The notes under the pieces were generated by a model. That model searched no databases. It worked only from the letters and a program-made list of their open reading frames with translations, and was not told the DNA's origin. Below are positions 31,397 to 35,202 of a stretch of 35,202 bases of DNA, piece after piece. Numbering within the stretch: the stretch's first letter is position 1; every line of letters begins with the position of its first letter. A program made the position numbers and the translations under genes. The DNA comes from an uncultured Rhodospirillaceae bacterium (GTDB lineage: Bacteria > Pseudomonadota > Alphaproteobacteria > MPNO01 > UBA2964), in the NCBI GenBank assembly GCA_913052165.1, contig CAJXEC010000013.1:1-35202 (forward strand), given 5' to 3'.

Positions 31397-31970
31397 TCAA
31401 ATAATTGCACAAATTTCTTCAAGCTCGAAACGAGGAAATTTATTATAAAGGGCGTTTGTATCTTCTTAGCCGACATTGCACAGGAAATTTTGTCTTATCG
31501 ATGTTTCGAAGGAAAACTCTCTATGAATAGCTTCTTGATAAAAACTGACATAGCACCGATATCCAATTTCACGCCTCGAGATGCGATCATACGATAGGTG
31601 CCCTTCAGGGAGCTGTTTTTCAATCCGTTAACATCGATATACGGCAAGTTCCCTTTATAAATTGCGGTCATACACTTGTGGGAAAAACCCGTGGTAAATG
31701 TTCTCAAAAAGCCATTCCATAATCCTCTATAACGGTTAAAGGAGCCGCGCGGGTCTTGCTTGTTGACATTACCGAGGGCCAAAAAAGGAATAAGACGTTC
31801 TTTTGATCCCGGCGAACGGCAAAAATGAACCTCTGGGGCTGACTGTTGGCAGTAGTGGACCCGCTAATGGTTAATTCGTAAAGCAATTGAATTTGTTCTT
31901 CGGTAATAGGTCGGTCCGACCAACCATTATGCATTCGCGCCTTCCGAAAAAGGAGATCCAATGCATCATC
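31397..31970 (-). pseudogene. decayed RutE-like nitroreductase-family gene
   Basis: Reverse-strand translation in shifting frames recovers a nearly full-length (~191-codon) member of the malonic-semialdehyde-reductase/RutE nitroreductase group. The pieces in order are DDALDLLFRKARMHNGWSDR, TANSQPQRFIFAV, ERLIPFLALGNVNK (other frame), TRAAPLTVIEDYGMAF (first frame), then a TGA followed in frame by EHLPRVFP, NGLKNSSLKGTYRMI and LDIGAMS (other frame), NFLCNVG followed by TAA (31466-31468), and NALYNKFPRFELEEICAII to a stop at 31397-31399. The frame is closed upstream by TAG at 31971-31973 and lacks an ATG. Several frameshifts and at least two internal stops make a working product unlikely. Confidence 0.85.
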
Positions 31971-32063
31971 CTAAAGGGGTACATCCGGTTACTCAGGGCT
32001 TTAACAGGCTTTATGACTTCTTGGCTTGCTATGTCTCTCATTTCAATTTTTTCTTTAAAACAA

Positions 32064-32933
32064 TTATAGAATTTCATCTTCAATCGGGTTACGCAAAATA
32101 CCAATATTTTCGATTTCTATCTCACAAATATCGCCTGCCTTCATCCACAGAGGTGGTTTTCTTGCATGCCCTACACCAGAAGGCGTTCCCATTACTAAGA
32201 GATCTCCGGGTTCGAGGGTCAAACACTCGGTCAATAATTCAATGGTCTCCTTAACGTTGAAAAGCATCATGTCGGTTGTCGCATTCTGCAACACTTCGCC
32301 ATTTAGACGTGTTTGAATTTGTAGCCCGTCTGCCCCAGGGGGAACTTCATCTGCAGTAACCACAATCGGCCCGAAACCGCCCGTATTGTCAAAATTTTTG
32401 CCAATTGTCCATTGCGCCGTTTTTCTTTGATATTGGCGAATGCTAGCTTCATTAAAGACAGAATACCCCCAGATATAATCTAGAGCATCTTCTTGTTTTA
32501 CATGCTTAGCTTTTTTTCCAACGATGGCGACGAGTTCCGCCTCGTAGTCAAGCGTTTCTGATGCAATGGGTCGAATTATGGGCTTTCCGTGGGCGACCAG
32601 AGATGAATTTCCCCTCATAAAAAATGATGGATACTCCGGACGGTCATGCCCGCCCTCGGCTGCATGCGCTGCATAATTTAAACCAAGGCAGATGATTTTA
32701 CCGGCTTTACGAGTGGGTGGAAGCCAGTCTAACTCGTCAACGTGAACGAGGCTCTCCGGGTTTGCACTCTCTTGGGCCGTTGTTATCAATTTAAGGCAGT
32801 CGTCTCCACCCTCGATAATCTCGACCAGTTCTTCGGGTAAACCGGGCGCTGCAATGCTGAGATCAACAACCTGGTCTCCCCGCAAGACTCCAATTCGCTG
32901 TTTGCCATTACTCTGGAATGCCAGAAGTCGCAT
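32064..32933 (-). CDS. fumarylacetoacetate hydrolase family protein (289 aa)
   Basis: FAH-fold enzyme; members hydrolyse or decarboxylate oxo-acids, such as fumarylpyruvate or oxaloacetate, with a bound Mg2+. Residues 81-90 (ICLGLNYAAH) open the fold. Metal-ligand glutamates E131 and E133 lie in LDYEAELVAIVGK. The third ligand position, usually Asp in a NDxS motif, reads NEAS here (E162). QWTIGKNFDNTGGFGP and LVMGTPSGVG are family blocks near residues 174-189 and 246-256. GGAGA lies 7-11 nt before the ATG. Exact substrate unknown; it is a likely step in aromatic or dicarboxylate breakdown. Confidence 0.88.
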   Translation of the reverse strand: MRLLAFQSNGKQRIGVLRGDQVVDLSIAAPGLPEELVEIIEGGDDCLKLITTAQESANPESLVHVDELDWLPPTRKAGKIICLGLNYAAHAAEGGHDRPEYPSFFMRGNSSLVAHGKPIIRPIASETLDYEAELVAIVGKKAKHVKQEDALDYIWGYSVFNEASIRQYQRKTAQWTIGKNFDNTGGFGPIVVTADEVPPGADGLQIQTRLNGEVLQNATTDMMLFNVKETIELLTECLTLEPGDLLVMGTPSGVGHARKPPLWMKAGDICEIEIENIGILRNPIEDEIL

Positions 32934-33004
32934 ACTCGATCTCCGATTAAATTAAGTTTTGAGAGCTGAACTAGTTAGAAATCTTATTAATCACGCAAGT
33001 CTAT

Positions 33005-33045
33005 AAGAAAAAATAAAGCCGCCGAAAAGGAACGGCGGCTTTATT
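33005..33045 (-). terminator. rho-independent terminator after the receptor pair
   Basis: Perfect 13-bp stem AATAAAGCCGCCG (33012-33024) with CGGCGGCTTTATT (33033-33045), 8-nt loop, T-run on the reverse strand. It lies 14 nt after the stop at 33060 and can work in either direction, though only the leftward genes need it. Confidence 0.92.
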
Positions 33046-33059
33046 GGTATCCTTTTGAA

Positions 33060-33620
33060 CTACAAGCCAGCTTTGTGTATTTTAACGCCGGCTGCCGTAA
33101 ACGCCGATACGCCGCTCGATACAGACCAGTTGCGCCATTCGTTCTTTATGATCTTTCCTGCTTTGGTATTCTTTAAGACCCTCACCACTTCACTGATAGC
33201 GAGCGAGTACTTGTCTTTTGATACCCCCTTGGGGGCCTTGTTCCGTGCTACCAGGAGAAGGGTGTCGCCCTTAGCTTTGCCGAGTGCAATAAGGCCACTA
33301 ATACCCTTTTTTTGCTTGTCGTTGGCCTTTGCGAGACCCTTGGCGGAGACAATAGCCAGATTAATCGCGCGCTTCTTTTTGGTCAGCCTTTTGATATTGT
33401 CTTTGTCACCTTTCGTACCGTAACTGTATATTTTTATGCCTTTTCCGTGCATGACCGATGCAATCGACATTCCGTTTCCTGCGCTGAACGCGGCGCTTGA
33501 AGTACCTCCGGTACCCACAACAAGTTCTAGTTCGTTCGCGGCAGTGTTTGATATTCCGAACGTTATGACAAACCCAAGTATTAGGCATGAAGATGCAAAT
33601 TTGGTTATCGTTTTAAGCAT
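33060..33620 (-). CDS. exported basic protein resembling a short TAXI-type solute receptor (186 aa)
   Basis: A signal peptide covers about residues 1-29 (ends GISNTAANE). The mature start ELVVGTGGTSSAAFSAGNGM, then IKIYSYGTKGDKDNIKRL and AINLAIVSAKGLAKAN, recall the first lobe of TAXI-family TRAP receptors. The protein is only about half their length and very lysine-rich. It may be a one-lobe derivative or an unrelated periplasmic protein. GGAGA lies 8-12 nt before the ATG. It follows the Bug-family receptor by 24 nt and shares its transcript, ending at the terminator at 33005-33045. Confidence 0.6.
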   Translation of the reverse strand: MLKTITKFASSCLILGFVITFGISNTAANELELVVGTGGTSSAAFSAGNGMSIASVMHGKGIKIYSYGTKGDKDNIKRLTKKKRAINLAIVSAKGLAKANDKQKKGISGLIALGKAKGDTLLLVARNKAPKGVSKDKYSLAISEVVRVLKNTKAGKIIKNEWRNWSVSSGVSAFTAAGVKIHKAGL

Positions 33621-33644
33621 ATTTTTTCTCCTAATGACCTTCCG

Positions 33645-34679
33645 CTATTTCCAGCCTAAAAGAGCTTTGGCTTTTTGAACCAGCGGAGCCGGTGTGTTGA
33701 CAATTGCCGTGGCGGTTTCTTGCAACCACTCGCAGGTTTTTGGTTCGACGATTAGCTTGCGCTTTTTCGCTTCTTCAAGAAACGCTTTGTCTTTCATCGT
33801 TGCATCAAATGCCCGACAAAGTAGCTTAACGCGAGTGCTTGAAGTACCTGGTGGCGTTGAAAAGTTACGCCCAATGGCAGCATCAGCGGCCAAAAGTCTC
33901 AAGATCGCACGCTCGTCGTCGTTTTTGGCCAAATCCAGAAGTAGGGGAGTGGGCTCGCCATAACCATTTTTAATATCTGTTGCTTTTTCCAAACCAGATT
34001 GGGCAATCGCGACAACCTTTTTTTCTTTAATTAAACGGCCCGCGCGAGAAATCCAGCTCGACCAGGCACCGGCTCTGCCTGTAACTTCCCCTTGTTCCAG
34101 AGCTTTATTGATCGCGGCCGTACCAGTGTAACCCGCTATGACTTTTACATTAAGGCCGAGTAAATTAGCCATCACCGCCGGCACGATATAGTTCGATTGG
34201 CTTCTTCCGGAAGAACCAAAAATGATTGGTTGCTTAGCTTTTTGTGCATCTTTAAGACTTTTGACGCCTGTTGTGTGCCAGACCATTGTCACGTATTGCA
34301 TCGAAGCGGCGCGACCAATGTAGTTTAACTCACGGACATCATATTTGACTCCACTCCTGAGGACCTGGAACGCCGGTAGCATATTGGATAGTTTGGCTAT
34401 CTTAGTACCATCTTTGCTCGCCACATTGTAGAAGTATTGAGCGGCCTTTTGGCCACCGGCGCCAGGCATAAATTGCATTATAAACTGAGGCTTCCCTGGG
34501 ATATGGTTTACCAAGTGCTTCATAACTGTCCTAGCGTATAGGTCATAACCGCCACCAGGACCCGCTCCTAAAATTGCGGTCACAATTTTATCTTTATAAA
34601 AATCAGACGCGTTAACAGAAATAGGGTTCAATGCTGCCGCAATGGAGACAAGTGTCACCCAACATTTAATTGATTTCAT
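33645..34679 (-). CDS. Bug/TctC-family periplasmic solute-binding protein (344 aa)
   Basis: Extracytoplasmic receptor of the tripartite tricarboxylate transporter type. A signal peptide spans residues 1-24 (ends ISVNA). The mature start FYKDKIVTAILGAGPGGGYD, FMPGAGGQKAAQYFY near 88-102 and the segment IVPAVMANLLGLNVKVIAGY near 165-184 are typical of the family. GGGAGGT lies 6-7 nt before the ATG. No TctA or TctB membrane genes are in the window, so it may serve a transporter encoded elsewhere. Ligand unknown; carboxylates are usual. Confidence 0.85.
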   Translation of the reverse strand: MKSIKCWVTLVSIAAALNPISVNASDFYKDKIVTAILGAGPGGGYDLYARTVMKHLVNHIPGKPQFIMQFMPGAGGQKAAQYFYNVASKDGTKIAKLSNMLPAFQVLRSGVKYDVRELNYIGRAASMQYVTMVWHTTGVKSLKDAQKAKQPIIFGSSGRSQSNYIVPAVMANLLGLNVKVIAGYTGTAAINKALEQGEVTGRAGAWSSWISRAGRLIKEKKVVAIAQSGLEKATDIKNGYGEPTPLLLDLAKNDDERAILRLLAADAAIGRNFSTPPGTSSTRVKLLCRAFDATMKDKAFLEEAKKRKLIVEPKTCEWLQETATAIVNTPAPLVQKAKALLGWK

Positions 34680-34931
34680 CTATTTTACCTCCCTTTTGTC
34701 CTTTTTATCTCTTTGGACTTTAGATGATCGATGCTAACAGGGAAAAAACTGTTGATCCAGGCAAATAAATCTCTCGTTTACCGAAAAAAATGTCCTTCTA
34801 GAGTGGAGTCTAAAAGTAAGGTACTGGAATCGTTTCACCAAAGGGCGTATGAACTTGGGTAATTAGCTTTCTCATGGATATATCGCTTACAGAAATTATA
34901 TCTGAATGTAACAATTATGGGTTTGAAAAAG

Positions 34932-35202
34932 ATGAGTTGGAGTCCTGAAAGTTGGCGGAGCAAGGATATTCGCCAGGTCCCGGAATATCCCGATAAAGCG
35001 TTGTTGGCTGCGGCGGAGACGCAATTGAGGACATATCCTCCGCTGGTGTTTGCAGGTGAGGCACGTCAATTACGAGAGGAACTCGCAGAAGTTGTCGCAG
35101 GGCGTGCCTTTTTGCTGCAGGGAGGAGATTGTGCAGAGAGTTTTGCGGAATTTCACCCTGACAAAATAAGGGACACATTCAGGCTCTTATTGCAGATGTC
35201 CG
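34932..35202 (+). CDS. aroG: class II 3-deoxy-7-phosphoheptulonate (DAHP) synthase, 5' part
   Basis: First enzyme of the shikimate pathway, condensing phosphoenolpyruvate and erythrose 4-phosphate. I translated from the ATG at 34932: [20 protein letters not shown], then [38 protein letters not shown] and [11 protein letters not shown]. These are the opening blocks of class II (plant/alphaproteobacterial type) enzymes, with the cysteine of GGDC as metal ligand. An in-frame ATG at 34917 is an alternative start; neither has a good Shine-Dalgarno. Cut by the window end after about 90 residues. Confidence 0.9.
   Translation, partial: MSWSPESWRSKDIRQVPEYPDKALLAAAETQLRTYPPLVFAGEARQLREELAEVVAGRAFLLQGGDCAESFAEFHPDKIRDTFRLLLQMS

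Noticed and set aside
31871-32104. Reverse-strand open frame of 77 codons upstream of the nitroreductase remnant
   Set aside because: Part of it is the shifted frame of the remnant; the rest matches nothing I know.
1-35202. tRNA, rRNA, CRISPR arrays, insertion sequences, phage genes
   Set aside because: No tRNA-like cloverleaf, regular spacer array, transposase or integrase sequence seen by eye; the long repeats are explained by the flagellin pair.

Overview
The window looks like a piece of an alphaproteobacterial chromosome, probably from a marine Rhodospirillales-like lineage. This is inferred from gene families only: a class II DAHP synthase of alphaproteobacterial type near a glutathione reductase, and Bug/TctC-type periplasmic receptors. 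Base composition is moderate and AT-leaning. About 25 kb on the left is a flagellar locus; about 9 kb on the right is metabolic and transport genes.

Flagellar part. A leftward operon flgB-flgC-flgD-flgE-flgF (flgF cut by the window edge) encodes rod, hook-cap and a very large hook protein. A rightward group follows: an unknown acidic protein, a ClC-family protein, a sigma-54 activator without a sensor domain, and three small unknown genes. Next come a leftward sodium-type stator pair (PomA/PomB-like) with a small lipoprotein, a secreted DUF1566 protein, and a small secreted protein. Two tandem flagellins share 1130 bp of apparently identical DNA. They are followed by the chaperone fliS and, facing it, a divergent third flagellin. 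A last leftward block carries flgP, flgT, a LysM protein, flgA, flgM, a one-span membrane protein, a small protein resembling nitrile-hydratase-type leader peptides, and a Sel1-repeat protein. PomAB together with FlgP and FlgT is the set known from the Vibrio polar flagellum with its H/T rings.

Regulation. Sites with the -24/-12 GG-N10-GC pattern of sigma-54 promoters precede flgB, motA/pomA, the DUF1566 gene and flgP, and more weakly the Sel1 block. Another faces right at 25691-25707 and leads into a gene-free, hairpin-rich stretch of about 187 nt that ends in a terminator. This is a candidate sigma-54-dependent small RNA and the most interesting feature here. The activator at 8475-9584 is the obvious candidate regulator, and FlgM implies a sigma-28 tier as well.

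Metabolic part. The order is a two-gene unit (DUF1932-type dehydrogenase plus MFS transporter), a succinate-semialdehyde-dehydrogenase-like enzyme, glutathione reductase, a decayed RutE-like nitroreductase pseudogene, a fumarylacetoacetate-hydrolase-family enzyme, two exported solute-receptor-like proteins ending at a strong terminator, and the 5' end of class II DAHP synthase. No rRNA, tRNA, CRISPR array or insertion sequence was recognised.
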